Source: Ascidiaceihabitans sp034111945 (GTDB taxonomy: Bacteria > Pseudomonadota > Alphaproteobacteria > Rhodobacterales > Rhodobacteraceae). From it: 64,000 bases of DNA. Shown one piece after another: positions 25,379 through 34,390 of the stretch. The notes below the pieces were generated by a model that searched no databases, was not told where the DNA came from, and saw only the letters and a list, made by a program, of their open reading frames with translations. The translations under genes were made by a program, and so were the position numbers. The DNA lies in contig JBLHSG010000001.1 of NCBI GenBank assembly GCA_047626725.1, forward strand, positions 124,001-188,000, read 5' to 3'. Each line of letters opens with the position of its first letter. Within the stretch, counting starts at the first letter, position 1.

Positions 25379-25723
25379 CTAAAACGGCAGTTTCATTCCG
25401 GCAGGTAGGCCCAAACCTTCGGTCAGCGCGCCCATTTTCTCATGTGCCGCTTCGGCTGCTTTGGCTTGTGCATCCTTGATCGCGGCCAAAATCAGATCCT
25501 CGACGACTTCTTTATCGTCGCCGTTAAAGATGGATGGATCGATGTCCAGCTTGGTCAGGTCACCTTTGGCCGTCGCTGTCGCTTTGACCAAACCAGCGCC
25601 AGATTCACCAACGACTGTCACGTGTTGCAGATCGTCCTGCATCTCGGCCATCTTGGTTTGCATTTCTTTGGCTTTTTTCATCATGCCAGCCATATCGCCG
25701 AGCCCGCCAAGTCCTTTTAACAT
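25379..25723 (-). CDS. YbaB/EbfC family nucleoid-associated protein
   Basis: 114 residues of the YbaB/EbfC family, dimeric DNA-binding proteins of the nucleoid. Start MLKGLGGLGDMAGMMKKAKEM, then the coiled helix and the beta-sheet core (VVGESGAGLVKATATAKGDLTKLDIDPS). The ATG at 25723 follows AGGAGAA; the longer frame is not family-like. It precedes recR in the dnaX-ybaB-recR group, here interrupted by one small gene. Confidence 0.93.
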   Translation of the reverse strand: MLKGLGGLGDMAGMMKKAKEMQTKMAEMQDDLQHVTVVGESGAGLVKATATAKGDLTKLDIDPSIFNGDDKEVVEDLILAAIKDAQAKAAEAAHEKMGALTEGLGLPAGMKLPF

Positions 25724-25848
25724 TCGTTTTCTCCTGATGATGGGCGTCCGCGAGGGCGACACGCCAAATAAAGTGTTAAGATACATATTGCAGCACACAG
25801 CCCGATGGACAAGTCGGACGGGCCGATACAGCCTTCTTCCCACGCCTC

Positions 25849-26118
25849 TCAATAGACGTCATCGAGGTCTTGTGTGAAAAGAAACGGGATCAAGCTTGCC
25901 CAAAATAGAGCCAACACAACGCTGACCCAGCGTTGCTGGAAATATATCGCCAAGGCTGTCGCAAGGATCAGCAACAACACAGTTGGTGTGGTTAGCCAGA
26001 CCAAGGTTTCGGTGATCGCTGACACTGGTAACCCATCCCAGTTAGGGCGTTCCCTGTCGCAGACTTCGGCAACAGCGATTGTCGGAATGAGGGCTGCAAC
26101 GACTGCAAACCTAATCAT
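25849..26118 (-). CDS. small membrane protein overlapping the end of dnaX
   Basis: 89 residues from the ATG at 26118, which overlaps the last eight bases of dnaX (the dnaX stop lies inside ATGATTAG). This gives translational coupling. A signal-like hydrophobic start (MIRFAVVAALIPTIAVAEVC) is followed by two more membrane segments (about 35-55 and 63-80) and the tail DLDDVY. A start 42 bases upstream is possible. No family recognised; it sits between dnaX and ybaB. Confidence 0.6.
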   Translation of the reverse strand: MIRFAVVAALIPTIAVAEVCDRERPNWDGLPVSAITETLVWLTTPTVLLLILATALAIYFQQRWVSVVLALFWASLIPFLFTQDLDDVY

Positions 26119-27862
26119 CCTCGAACGGATCCCATTCATCTTCAACTTCGGGCAATGCATCCTCGACTGCGGCGGCGGCGATTTGTTCCGGGGTTCTGAT
26201 CGCTATGATTTTAGCCTTCGGAAATTGCGCCAAAACGGCCTGCACCATCGGGTGACTTTCGGCTTTTTCTTGCAAGGCCAAATCAGCAGCATCGCGGACT
26301 TCGGCAATGGTTTTACCACCACCCTCGTTGACGATCGTGACCGCCCAGCGATTGCCAGTCCATTGTTGTAGCTTGGCCCCTAAACGATGCGCCATGTCAC
26401 GTGGAGCGCCGTCAGCGGGGACAAATTCGATGCGTCCGGGCTGGTATGCGGCCAATTGCAGTGTGGTTTCGATGTCGACCAACAGTTTTACGTCGCGGTT
26501 CGTGCGCACCAATTCGACCACATGTTCAAACGTCGGATACCGGGCCAAGGCTTGATCCGCATGTGTGGCCAATGCCATTGTCGCCCCGCCGCCACCGGGT
26601 TGAGTCACAACGCCAGACGTGGCCGAGGCGTAAGCCGAGGCCCCCCCGCCCGCCGCAGGCGCACCGCCCCCGCCGCCATTTGGCGCAGGTGGTGGGCTCA
26701 TTCCGTTCAACTTGCGCACCAATTCTTCGGGGCTTGGCAGGTCAGCAACGTGGGTCAGTCGGATGATTGCCATTTCGGCCGCCATCATCGCGTTGGGTGC
26801 GGCGGCAACTTCATCCAGGCTTTTCAGCAGCATTTGCCACAGACGTGTCAGCACGCGCATCGGCAAGGCTTCGGCCATCGCCAGCCCGCGCGCGCGTTCG
26901 TCGTGCGAAACGGTGGGGTCTTCGGCGGCTTCTGGCGTGATTTTCACAACCGAAACCCAGTGGGTGATTTCAGCCAGATCGCGCATCACGGCCATCGGGT
27001 CGGCCCCGTCGGCGTATTGCGCGCTCAGTTCGGTCAACGCACCCGCCGCATCGCCGCGCAACACCATGTCGATCAGGTCCATAACACGCCCGCGATCGGC
27101 AAGGCCCAGCATCGCGCGCACTTGATCCGCAGATGTTTCACCCGCCCCATGCGAGATCGCCTGATCCAGCAATGACGTCGCATCGCGTGCCGATCCTTCG
27201 GCTGCGCGGGCGATCAATGCCATCGCGTCTTCGGCGATTTCAGCCCCTTCGGCCGATGCGATTTTACGCATCAACGCAATCATCACTTCGGGTTCGATGC
27301 GGCGCAAATCAAAACGTTGGCAGCGCGATAAAACCGTCACTGGAACTTTGCGGATTTCAGTCGTGGCAAAGATGAATTTGACGTGGGCTGGCGGTTCCTC
27401 AAGCGTTTTGAGCAGCGCGTTAAATGCCCCTGTCGACAGCATGTGAACTTCATCGATGATGTAGACTTTGTAGCGGGCAGATGCGGCGCGGTAATGCACA
27501 GAATCGATGATTTCGCGAATGTTGGCCACACCGGTGTTTGATGCCGCATCCATTTCCATGACGTCAACGTGGCGCCCTTCCATGATGGCAGTGCAGTGTT
27601 CGCACGTCCCGCAAGGTTCGGTCGTTGGCTTTCCGTTTCCGTCCGCCCCGATGCAATTCATCCCCTTGGCAATGATCCGTGCGGTGGTGGTTTTGCCGGT
27701 TCCGCGAATACCCGTCATCATGAAGGCTTGGGCGATCCGATCCGCCTCGAATGCGTTCTTGAGAGTGCGCACCATTGCATCCTGGCCCACCAGATCAACA
27801 AAGGTTTCAGGCCGGTATTTACGGGCGAGAACCTGATAGGCGGGTGCGGCTGTGTCAGACAT
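26111..27862 (-). CDS. dnaX: DNA polymerase III subunit gamma/tau
   Basis: Clamp-loader subunit of 583 residues. N-terminal AAA+ ATPase with RKYRPETFVDLVGQ, Walker A GIRGTGKTTT near 43-52, a zinc module with CGTCEHC, Walker B VYIIDEVHM, sensor motif and SRC arginine finger (LSRCQRFDLRR). A Gly/Pro/Ala-rich linker (about 440-480) precedes the C-terminal tau-like domain ending EDEWDPFEDD. The ATG at 27862 gives MSDTAAPAYQVLARKYRP; the further upstream frame is not conserved. No clear A-run slippage site for a short gamma form was found. Confidence 0.96.
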   Translation of the reverse strand: MSDTAAPAYQVLARKYRPETFVDLVGQDAMVRTLKNAFEADRIAQAFMMTGIRGTGKTTTARIIAKGMNCIGADGNGKPTTEPCGTCEHCTAIMEGRHVDVMEMDAASNTGVANIREIIDSVHYRAASARYKVYIIDEVHMLSTGAFNALLKTLEEPPAHVKFIFATTEIRKVPVTVLSRCQRFDLRRIEPEVMIALMRKIASAEGAEIAEDAMALIARAAEGSARDATSLLDQAISHGAGETSADQVRAMLGLADRGRVMDLIDMVLRGDAAGALTELSAQYADGADPMAVMRDLAEITHWVSVVKITPEAAEDPTVSHDERARGLAMAEALPMRVLTRLWQMLLKSLDEVAAAPNAMMAAEMAIIRLTHVADLPSPEELVRKLNGMSPPPAPNGGGGGAPAAGGGASAYASATSGVVTQPGGGGATMALATHADQALARYPTFEHVVELVRTNRDVKLLVDIETTLQLAAYQPGRIEFVPADGAPRDMAHRLGAKLQQWTGNRWAVTIVNEGGGKTIAEVRDAADLALQEKAESHPMVQAVLAQFPKAKIIAIRTPEQIAAAAVEDALPEVEDEWDPFEDD

Positions 27863-28113
27863 CAATGGGCTTTCATCAGATTCGTGTGGAAATTTGTCTA
27901 CGGCAGAAACTAGTGCGCGCGGGCCCCAACGTCCACAGTCAGATGCGCGGCGCACCGTCACAATGACCAAAGCACATCTGGTCTGGTGGGCATAGCAAAT
28001 GTCACGGTCCTTGGCCATTTCCAAGGTGTCTGATGCACGGTTTTGTCGGCGACGTTTGCGGAACGCTCACGCGCACGTCTATAAGGCACAAAACAACCGA
28101 TCAGGAGATTGCT
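27863..28113. promoter_or_regulatory. divergent promoter region dnaX / ypfJ-like gene
   Basis: 251 bp between two diverging starts. It must contain both promoters. No palindrome, small gene or RNA was recognised; the metallopeptidase has TCAGGAGA ahead of its ATG. Confidence 0.35.
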
Positions 28114-28962
28114 ATGCGTTTGCGTGGGATCAAAGGCAGCCGAAATATCGAAGATCGCCGTCGCGCTGGCGGATCAGGTGGTCGTGGCCGCGCTGCTGGG
28201 GGTATCGGCGGCGTTGGTCTGATTGTCGTGTTGGCCTTGGGGTATTTCACGGGTGTCGATGTGTCGTCGCTGTTGGATGGTGGCAATACATCGTCCGAAC
28301 AGCCACGCCAGATCAGCGCCGAAGATGACCGCGCCGCGCAATTTACGTCTTCGGTTTTGGCGACAACGGAACAGGTCTGGACCAAGATTTTTCGCGAACA
28401 GCTAAATCGCGAGTACAATCCGCCCGTTTTGGTGCTGTTTTCCGGTGTCACACAAAGCCCTTGTGGTGGTGCGTCTGGTGCGACGGGCCCGTTTTATTGT
28501 CCTGCTGATAAAAAGGCGTATTTGGACACCTCGTTTTTCACGACCATGTCAGAACGCCTTGGTGCGGGCGGTGATTTTGCCGCAGCATATGTGATCGCGC
28601 ACGAGGTCGCGCACCACGTTCAAAACGAGCTTGGGATTTTGCCGCAAGTGGATCAGGCCCGCCGCGCATCTAGCCAGAACGAGGCCAACGCGTTGACCGT
28701 GCGGCTGGAATTGATGGCCGACTGCTTGTCAGGCGTGTGGGCGCGCAATGTTCAAGGGTTGATGGAACGTGGCGACCTCGAAGAAGCCCTGAATGCAGCC
28801 CGTATGATTGGGGACGATCATTTGCAGCGCCAAGCTGGGCGTGTGCCAAATCCGCATACGTTCACGCACGGAACATCGGCGCAGCGCGCGCGGTGGTTTT
28901 ATCGTGGCTATGATACGGGAAATGTCGGTCAGTGCGATACGTTTGCGGCGCAACGGTTGTAA
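28114..28962 (+). CDS. YpfJ-type neutral zinc metallopeptidase
   Basis: 282 residues of the YpfJ family (putative neutral zinc metallopeptidases). An Arg/Gly-rich cytoplasmic start (about 1-28) is followed by one membrane helix (30-44) and a periplasmic domain. The zincin motif HEVAHH lies at 163-168, with a third-ligand candidate Glu in RLELMADCLSG. The conserved FYCPADKKAYLDTSFF segment is near 127-142. SD TCAGGAG precedes the ATG. Biological substrate is unknown; it may act in envelope maintenance. Confidence 0.86.
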   Translation: MRLRGIKGSRNIEDRRRAGGSGGRGRAAGGIGGVGLIVVLALGYFTGVDVSSLLDGGNTSSEQPRQISAEDDRAAQFTSSVLATTEQVWTKIFREQLNREYNPPVLVLFSGVTQSPCGGASGATGPFYCPADKKAYLDTSFFTTMSERLGAGGDFAAAYVIAHEVAHHVQNELGILPQVDQARRASSQNEANALTVRLELMADCLSGVWARNVQGLMERGDLEEALNAARMIGDDHLQRQAGRVPNPHTFTHGTSAQRARWFYRGYDTGNVGQCDTFAAQRL

Positions 28963-28982
28963 TGGCTTTTGCTTGCGCTCTC

Positions 28983-29003
28983 GCGGTGTCTTGCAGACAC
29001 CGC
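28983..29003. terminator. hairpin between ypfJ-like gene and the SRP RNA
   Basis: GCGGTGTCT (28983-28991) pairs exactly with AGACACCGC (28995-29003). The region lies between convergent transcripts (metallopeptidase and ffs). No T-run follows, so it is only a possible terminator or stabiliser. Confidence 0.4.
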
Positions 29004-29045
29004 TGACGCGTTTCGTCTTTTACGCAAGGCGTCAAAGACTTAGGT

Positions 29046-29138
29046 GAGAGATTGACAACGACCCAAGCGGGGCTCGTTACGGCTGCTTCCTTCCGGATCT
29101 GACCGGGTTGGCGAGGCGCTCGCCCGCGCCAACCTCTC
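29046..29138 (-). ncRNA. ffs: signal recognition particle RNA, small (4.5S) type
   Basis: The minus strand carries the invariant SRP core CAGATCCGGAAGGAAGCAGC at about 29082-29101, with the GGAA-type tetraloop (GGAAGGAAGC). The 5' arm GAGAGGTT (minus strand, 29138-29131) pairs with AATCTCTC at the 3' end (29053-29046), closing the hairpin. Length about 93 nt, typical of bacterial 4.5S RNA. It scaffolds Ffh for co-translational membrane targeting. The dnaX neighbour further along the same strand matches the common ffs-dnaX arrangement, with the metallopeptidase gene on the other strand between them. Confidence 0.93.
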
Positions 29139-29193
29139 AAGACACGATATAGCGGCGCATACCCCCCCTTGCAAGACCCTGCGATAAACGCCG

Positions 29194-30957
29194 TTAAAAA
29201 TTCAAACGCACGCGCAAAAACCCGTTGTCGGCCAGCCCTAAATTCTCGGGCCTGTAGTTTGCGATCTCATGAAAAAACGGCTCTGCCAATGGTGACGTTT
29301 CGAACACGGCGCGACAGCGTGTGGAGGTTTTGATGCGCCAATTGCCTTTGGGAATGCGCGGACGTGGTTTTTTGATGAACGCCAGAACCGCGTCTTGAAC
29401 CATGACACCGCTGCGCAATGCGGTGTTTTGCGCCGACAATTTTGGGAATCGTCCACCGCCTGCAATCCGGTAACTGGTGGCCGCGATCAAAAAACGCGCC
29501 GTCTGTTCCAAAGGCGCGCCGTTGTGCATGACGTCGTGGATTCGTGTGGCGGCAGGGTTAATCACATCGCCGTTCAACGCGTATCTGGCAGGCTGTGTCG
29601 GATCGATGGAATATGACAGATTGCAGATCACATCGAAATTGAACCGTGGCGCACCGTTTAGGACCACGTTTTGATCGGGCCGTGCTGGGTCAAATGTTTC
29701 GTAAATCGCGGCGGATCGTTCGAGCCATTCATAAATGTCGGCTCCTGTTGCCTCGACGGCCCAAACTTCGTCTTCGAATGGGCACAACTGTACGACGTGG
29801 CGATATTGGATCGGGCCTGCGGGGATGGCCACAAAGTTCGATGGCCCCGCGCGACCACCACTGGCCCCCGGTGCGACTGCGGATAAAACCGGTAAGTCCT
29901 CATAGGCTGTTCCAATGGCCGCGTGGCGAATTGTGCGGTGCATTGCGTCGGCAAGCAGGTCTAATTCAGTGCTGGATTTTAGCAGGGAAAAGCAACTGTG
30001 GATCGGGGCGTCTATCAGGCCGATACCACTGCTCATTCTGGCAAGGGTCTTGCCGTGTTTGACCTGACTAAGGGCGCGGATCGGGGTGCTTTCGGGGGCG
30101 GATTCTGCGGTTAAGGCAGCACTAGAATGACGCAAGATGTTCCAACGTTTGTCCCTGTACGCCAAGGTCAAATCAATCTGTGCCAAATGCGATCCGGCGA
30201 ACCCCGGCGTGGCGGCAGGTGTGCCAGATAGCGTGCCTAAAACCGGATCAACCGCATCAGTTTGCGCGGCATTTGGGTGGGGGAAAACATCATGTGTGTG
30301 GCCTGCGATGATCGCATCAATATCGTCAATTACACCTAGTCGCAGCGCTGCATTTTCCGAAACATCAGCATTTGTCGGGCTGCCGATGCCCGTATGTGCG
30401 AGTAAAACCACCACATCCGCGCCCAACGATTTCAGGTGGGCACTGCCGTTTTCAGCAGCCTTGATCATCGGATCAATCTTGGTGGTTTTCGGAAACTGGC
30501 GATAATTCCATTGCAATGTCTGGGGCGGCAAGACTGACAGCACCCCAATTCTAAGGGCACGGTTTTGACCATCCTCGCAGGGCATGATCCGGTCCAAAAT
30601 GACCCAAGGCAGCACCATATTCAGGCCTGTATCCCGTAAATTGGTCGACAACACGGGGGCGTTATACTGCGCCGCCACGCGGTTAAAATAATCCAATCCA
30701 AAATCAAAATCGTGATTGCCCAAACCAATGGCATCATAGTTCAGCGCATTGAATGTTGCCGCCAATGGATGGTCGTCAGGATCGTGGCGCAACGTGTCGG
30801 CCAAGGGGGTGCCTTGCAGCGCGTCGCCGTTGTCAAACAGCACACACACACCTGTTGGCGCAGTGGCGCGCGCGGTTTCAATGACGGATGAAACACGCGC
30901 AAAACCGGTACGGTCGTCGGTGGTGTTTGATATGTAATTATAGCCGCGCAAATTCAT
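29194..30957 (-). CDS. 5'-nucleotidase / 2',3'-cyclic-nucleotide phosphodiesterase family, start codon unclear
   Basis: Calcineurin-like metallophosphoesterase with a C-terminal 5'-nucleotidase domain, 587 residues from the only standard start (ATG at 30957). Motifs seen: FDNGDALQG near 42, GLGNHDFDFG near 78, AGHTHD near 218, and the nucleotidase domain from about 310. The family DLH metal motif (TSDLHMNLRG) straddles the start: Asp and His are encoded upstream of this ATG, and the frame stays open to 31066 without any ATG, GTG or TTG. True start is therefore unresolved. Lacks an obvious signal peptide. Confidence 0.78.
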   Translation of the reverse strand: MNLRGYNYISNTTDDRTGFARVSSVIETARATAPTGVCVLFDNGDALQGTPLADTLRHDPDDHPLAATFNALNYDAIGLGNHDFDFGLDYFNRVAAQYNAPVLSTNLRDTGLNMVLPWVILDRIMPCEDGQNRALRIGVLSVLPPQTLQWNYRQFPKTTKIDPMIKAAENGSAHLKSLGADVVVLLAHTGIGSPTNADVSENAALRLGVIDDIDAIIAGHTHDVFPHPNAAQTDAVDPVLGTLSGTPAATPGFAGSHLAQIDLTLAYRDKRWNILRHSSAALTAESAPESTPIRALSQVKHGKTLARMSSGIGLIDAPIHSCFSLLKSSTELDLLADAMHRTIRHAAIGTAYEDLPVLSAVAPGASGGRAGPSNFVAIPAGPIQYRHVVQLCPFEDEVWAVEATGADIYEWLERSAAIYETFDPARPDQNVVLNGAPRFNFDVICNLSYSIDPTQPARYALNGDVINPAATRIHDVMHNGAPLEQTARFLIAATSYRIAGGGRFPKLSAQNTALRSGVMVQDAVLAFIKKPRPRIPKGNWRIKTSTRCRAVFETSPLAEPFFHEIANYRPENLGLADNGFLRVRLNF

Positions 30958-31186
30958 ATGCAGATCGCTGGTCGCGAGAATACGCAGCGTTGATTGGCTT
31001 AACTGTTGAACTGAGTATGTCTCCCTTAATCCACCGAACTTAATCCTGAGCGTGCATTTGCAATTCTAAATACACCCTAACGTTGATCGTCCTGACAGCA
31101 CTTGTCAACTTATCAACTGCGGCATTGCACGGCCCGATGCTGCGTGCGACTGCTAGGCGTAAGCAAAAGTAGTGAGGGCGCGACGT

Positions 31187-32155
31187 ATGAAAACCGCAGA
31201 ATTGGTGACGTTTGGGGGGTCTGAATTGGACCGCGCAGGCGAAGTACGAAATGTGCCCGAAGTGGTCCGCATCATGGCCCGCAGTGCGGATGCGCGTGCG
31301 ATTGTGTTCTGGCGCGGCAAACCGTTGATCCACCGCACGCGCCCGGCGTCCCTTGCCCGATTGCCGATGGACCACCCGATTTTGGAATTTGCAGCCCCTG
31401 ATCCGATCTTGCTTGGGCGCGAAGACGGGGCGGCCCGTTTTGCCTATGATCTGTCCGCGTGGGAACCCGAAGACATGGACACGGCCAGTCTGGGTGGTTT
31501 TTTGGACCCAAGTGAACAGCACCACCCGAGCCTGCCTGACGATCATGTTTTCGCAGAATTGCGCCGTATCATGACCTGGCTAGATCCGCGTGATGCGGAA
31601 TTGGCAGCAACGGGTCGCGCGGTGTTCAGTTGGCACGAATCGCATGGATTTTGCGCCAAATGTGGTGCCGCATCGCGAATGTCGCACGCTGGCTGGCAGC
31701 GCAATTGCCCCGCCTGTAACACCAGTCATTTTCCACGGACCGATCCGGTTGTGATTATGCTGATTACCCATGGCGATAAGGTTCTGATGGGCCGTTCTCC
31801 TGGTTGGCCGCAGGGCATGTTTTCGCTGCTTGCCGGATTTGTTGAACCGGGAGAGACGCTAGAGGCCGCCGTGCGCCGCGAGGTTTTTGAGGAATCAGGC
31901 GTGCGTGTGGGCGAGGTCGGGTATTTGGCCAGCCAACCATGGCCGTTCCCTGCGTCTTTGATGTTCGGATGTTCTGGCATCGCGGTTAGCGAGGAAATCA
32001 CCATTGATCCCGTCGAAATCGAAGCGGCGATGTGGGTGTCGCGCGACGAGATGATGGAGGTGTTTGCCGGTCAACACCCACAAATTTTGCCGGCTCGAAA
32101 AGGCGCTATCGCACATTTCTTGTTGGAAAATTGGCTTGCGGATACACTTGATTAA
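31187..32155 (+). CDS. nudC: NADH pyrophosphatase NudC
   Basis: 322 residues; hydrolyses NADH to NMNH and AMP and can remove NAD caps from RNA. Zinc ribbon with Cys156, 159, 174 and 177, Nudix box GFVEPGETLEAAVRREVFEESG (217-238), then the NudC signature SQPWPFPAS (249-257). An in-frame GTG lies 15 bp upstream, but the ATG at 31187 is the better start. It is divergent from the nucleotidase gene. Confidence 0.94.
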   Translation: MKTAELVTFGGSELDRAGEVRNVPEVVRIMARSADARAIVFWRGKPLIHRTRPASLARLPMDHPILEFAAPDPILLGREDGAARFAYDLSAWEPEDMDTASLGGFLDPSEQHHPSLPDDHVFAELRRIMTWLDPRDAELAATGRAVFSWHESHGFCAKCGAASRMSHAGWQRNCPACNTSHFPRTDPVVIMLITHGDKVLMGRSPGWPQGMFSLLAGFVEPGETLEAAVRREVFEESGVRVGEVGYLASQPWPFPASLMFGCSGIAVSEEITIDPVEIEAAMWVSRDEMMEVFAGQHPQILPARKGAIAHFLLENWLADTLD

Positions 32156-32197
32156 GTCGAAAATGCTATCGACCAAGAAACAACGACAGGCCGTTAC

Positions 32198-32665
32198 ATG
32201 AAATTCACCACACGCGAAGACGTGGATGCCCCGATTGATCGGGTGTTCGATATGATCTGCGACTTTGACGGCTACGAACGCGCGGCGATGCGTCGGGGGG
32301 CCGAAGTGCGCCGTACCGATACCCTCAGCAAACCCGGTGTTGGCATGTGTTGGAAGGCGGCGTTTGATATGCGCGGCAAACGACGTGACATCGAAATCGA
32401 GATGAAGAAATTTGACGCCCCACACGAACTGGGCGTGTTCACCACCGCGACGGGTTTAGAAGGCACAGGTCAAATCGAACTGCTGGCGTTGTCCCGTACA
32501 CGCACGCGTATCGCGGTCGAATTCGAAATTAAGCCCACGAACCTGTCAGCGCGCCTGTTGGTGCAATCGCTGAAATTGGCCAAATCCTCACTGACCAAAC
32601 GGTTCAAACTGCGCGCGGCCCAATATGCCAAAGGGCTAGAGGACCGCTACAAAGCCAAGGGTTAA
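32198..32665 (+). CDS. SRPBCC family protein
   Basis: 155 residues of the START/Bet v1-like SRPBCC superfamily, which forms a hydrophobic ligand-binding pocket. Start KFTTREDVDAPIDRVFDMICDFDGYERAAMRRG is typical; the C-terminal helix (LKLAKSSLTKRFKLRAAQYAKGLEDRYKAKG) closes the pocket. It follows nudC by 42 bp and may be cotranscribed, and it overlaps the pheA tail by four bases, convergently. Ligand and function are unknown. Confidence 0.82.
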   Translation: MKFTTREDVDAPIDRVFDMICDFDGYERAAMRRGAEVRRTDTLSKPGVGMCWKAAFDMRGKRRDIEIEMKKFDAPHELGVFTTATGLEGTGQIELLALSRTRTRIAVEFEIKPTNLSARLLVQSLKLAKSSLTKRFKLRAAQYAKGLEDRYKAKG

Positions 32666-33507
32666 GAGTTAAGGGCATCATCGCGGTTTTCAGACGCAGG
32701 ATAGACGCCCAAGATTTCCAAACGATCGGTAAAGTATTCCAACTCCTCCAGCGCGCGTGCGACGGCGGCATCGTCAGGGTGCCCTTCGATGTCTGCGTAA
32801 AACTGTGTGGCGGTAAATTTACCCTCGACCATATAGCTTTCTAGTTTGATCATGTTGACGCCGTTGGTTGCGAACCCACCCATGGCTTTGTACAGCGCGG
32901 CAGGAATGTTGCGTACCTGAAACACAAAAGTCGTTAGCATTTTATCGGCCCGGCGTGTGCGATCCGGCGTTGGTGACATCAGCAGGAAACGCGTGGTGTT
33001 GTGACCCTGATCTTCGATGTCGCGGGCCAGCACATCCATCTCGTAAATGTCCGCCGCCACAGCAGAAGCCAACGCGCCAACGCCATGTTCCGCTTTGGTC
33101 GCGATTTCGGCGGCAGCACCGGCACTGTCGGCTGCGGTTTCTGCCGTTATTCCATGCTTGTCCAAGAACGCGCGTGCTTGCGGGATCAAAACCATATGCG
33201 CACGTACACTGGTGATATCCTCAAGTTTTTGGCCTTTATTGGCCATCAACGCGATGCGAACGCGCACAAATCCTTCGTCGATAATGTGCAAGCCGCTTTC
33301 TGGTAGCAGGCGATGAATGTCGGCCACACGCCCGTAGGTCGAATTTTCGACAGGCAACATGGCCAGGTCGGCTTTGCCATTTTTGACGGCCGCGAACACG
33401 TCTTCGAACCCGTCGCAGGGCACTGGCATCGCGTCGGGACGGGCGTTCAAAACCGCTTCGTGGCTGTAGGCGCCTAAGGCCCCCTGAAATGCGATGCGCT
33501 GGGTCAT
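32662..33507 (-). CDS. pheA: prephenate dehydratase
   Basis: Monofunctional enzyme for prephenate to phenylpyruvate in phenylalanine biosynthesis; 281 residues, no chorismate mutase domain. Catalytic region: FQGALGAYSHEA at the start, LPVENSTYGRV near 50, NTTRFLLM (Thr-Arg-Phe signature) near 169. The C-terminal ACT domain (about 190-268, with KLESYMVEG) gives phenylalanine feedback. Frame is complete and the ATG at 33507 fits. It is divergent from the cytochrome c gene. Confidence 0.94.
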   Translation of the reverse strand: MTQRIAFQGALGAYSHEAVLNARPDAMPVPCDGFEDVFAAVKNGKADLAMLPVENSTYGRVADIHRLLPESGLHIIDEGFVRVRIALMANKGQKLEDITSVRAHMVLIPQARAFLDKHGITAETAADSAGAAAEIATKAEHGVGALASAVAADIYEMDVLARDIEDQGHNTTRFLLMSPTPDRTRRADKMLTTFVFQVRNIPAALYKAMGGFATNGVNMIKLESYMVEGKFTATQFYADIEGHPDDAAVARALEELEYFTDRLEILGVYPASENRDDALNS

Positions 33508-33674
33508 TTCGGTGTTCCTTGGTGCTGAATTGCAATCGAATTTTGGCCTTTCGATCGCGAAACCGAACGGGGAGGGCGTTTGGTCGCGCTAACTACACCT
33601 AGACAGCGCCAAAGGGAACCAATAGATACGCGCCAAACTATCTCGCTAATTCTGTTAGATATGGACGCATCCTT

Positions 33675-34178
33675 ATGTTCGACACTATGACAATCACAAA
33701 AATTGCTGGCGGCGTATTTGGCGCATGGCTGATTATGCTGCTGGGTAAATGGGCGGCCGAAGAAATCTATTACATGGATAGCCACGGCGAAGCGGCCTAT
33801 GTCATTGATACCGGCATCGAAGAAGAGCCTGAAGAAGTCGAAGTTATCGACATGGCTGCCTTGATGATCGCCGCAGATGTTTCAAACGGCGCAAAAGTTT
33901 TCAGAAAATGCAGCTCTTGCCACAAGCTTGAAGCCGGCGAAAACGCAACAGGTCCTTACCTGTACGGCGTTGTGGACCGCGACATCGCTGCGGCGGACGG
34001 TTTCGGTTATTCAGGCGCGCTTGATGGTCTTGAAGGTGAATGGACAGTCGATGCTTTGTCCGGTTTCCTTGAGAACCCAAAATCTTACGCACCTGGCAAC
34101 AAGATGAGCTTTAAGGGTTTGAAAAAGCCACAAGATCGCGCCGACGTTATCGCGTATCTGGATGGCTTGGACGACTAA
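33675..34178 (+). CDS. membrane-anchored cytochrome c
   Basis: 167 residues. An uncleaved N-terminal helix (about 8-27) anchors the protein, an acidic linker (EEEPEEVEV) follows, and a class I cytochrome c domain holds the heme motif CSSCH (79-83) with Met144 (NKMSF) as probable second ligand. This is the layout of cytochrome cy/c552 that carries electrons between the bc1 complex and oxidases in Rhodobacteraceae. The start is shared with no upstream gene in the same orientation. A strong terminator follows. Confidence 0.9.
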   Translation: MFDTMTITKIAGGVFGAWLIMLLGKWAAEEIYYMDSHGEAAYVIDTGIEEEPEEVEVIDMAALMIAADVSNGAKVFRKCSSCHKLEAGENATGPYLYGVVDRDIAAADGFGYSGALDGLEGEWTVDALSGFLENPKSYAPGNKMSFKGLKKPQDRADVIAYLDGLDD

Positions 34179-34202
34179 TCGTCTGACGAAACGTTTTAAA
34201 TC

Positions 34203-34234
34203 GGCCGTGTGCAGCAATGCCCGCGGCCTTTTTT
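34203..34234 (+). terminator. rho-independent terminator of the cytochrome c gene
   Basis: GGCCG (34203-34207) and CGGCC (34224-34228) with a GC-rich extension, followed by TTTTTT. Confidence 0.82.
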
Positions 34235-34390
34235 GTGTCAAATCGGCGTGCCTCCACTTGGAAAGTGGCGTGCGCGGTGCATTTACCTGCTGATCACGTA
34301 TTCGCAACTTGAATGTCACAATGCTAGCCCGTTAGCGTGGGCGAGATATATCTGGTAGAACGACCGTAAATAACAAAGAGGATCAGCCAC

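Noticed and set aside
26250..26290. A-run in dnaX (minus strand GAAAAAGCC) as a possible frameshift site for gamma
   Set aside because: It lacks the A-AAA-AAG heptamer and a stimulatory structure, and lies too near the C-terminus to yield a short gamma form.
26387..27175. Antisense open frame of 262 codons within dnaX
   Set aside because: Runs opposite to the highly conserved dnaX and has low-complexity Arg/His composition; it is a shadow of the dnaX reading frame.
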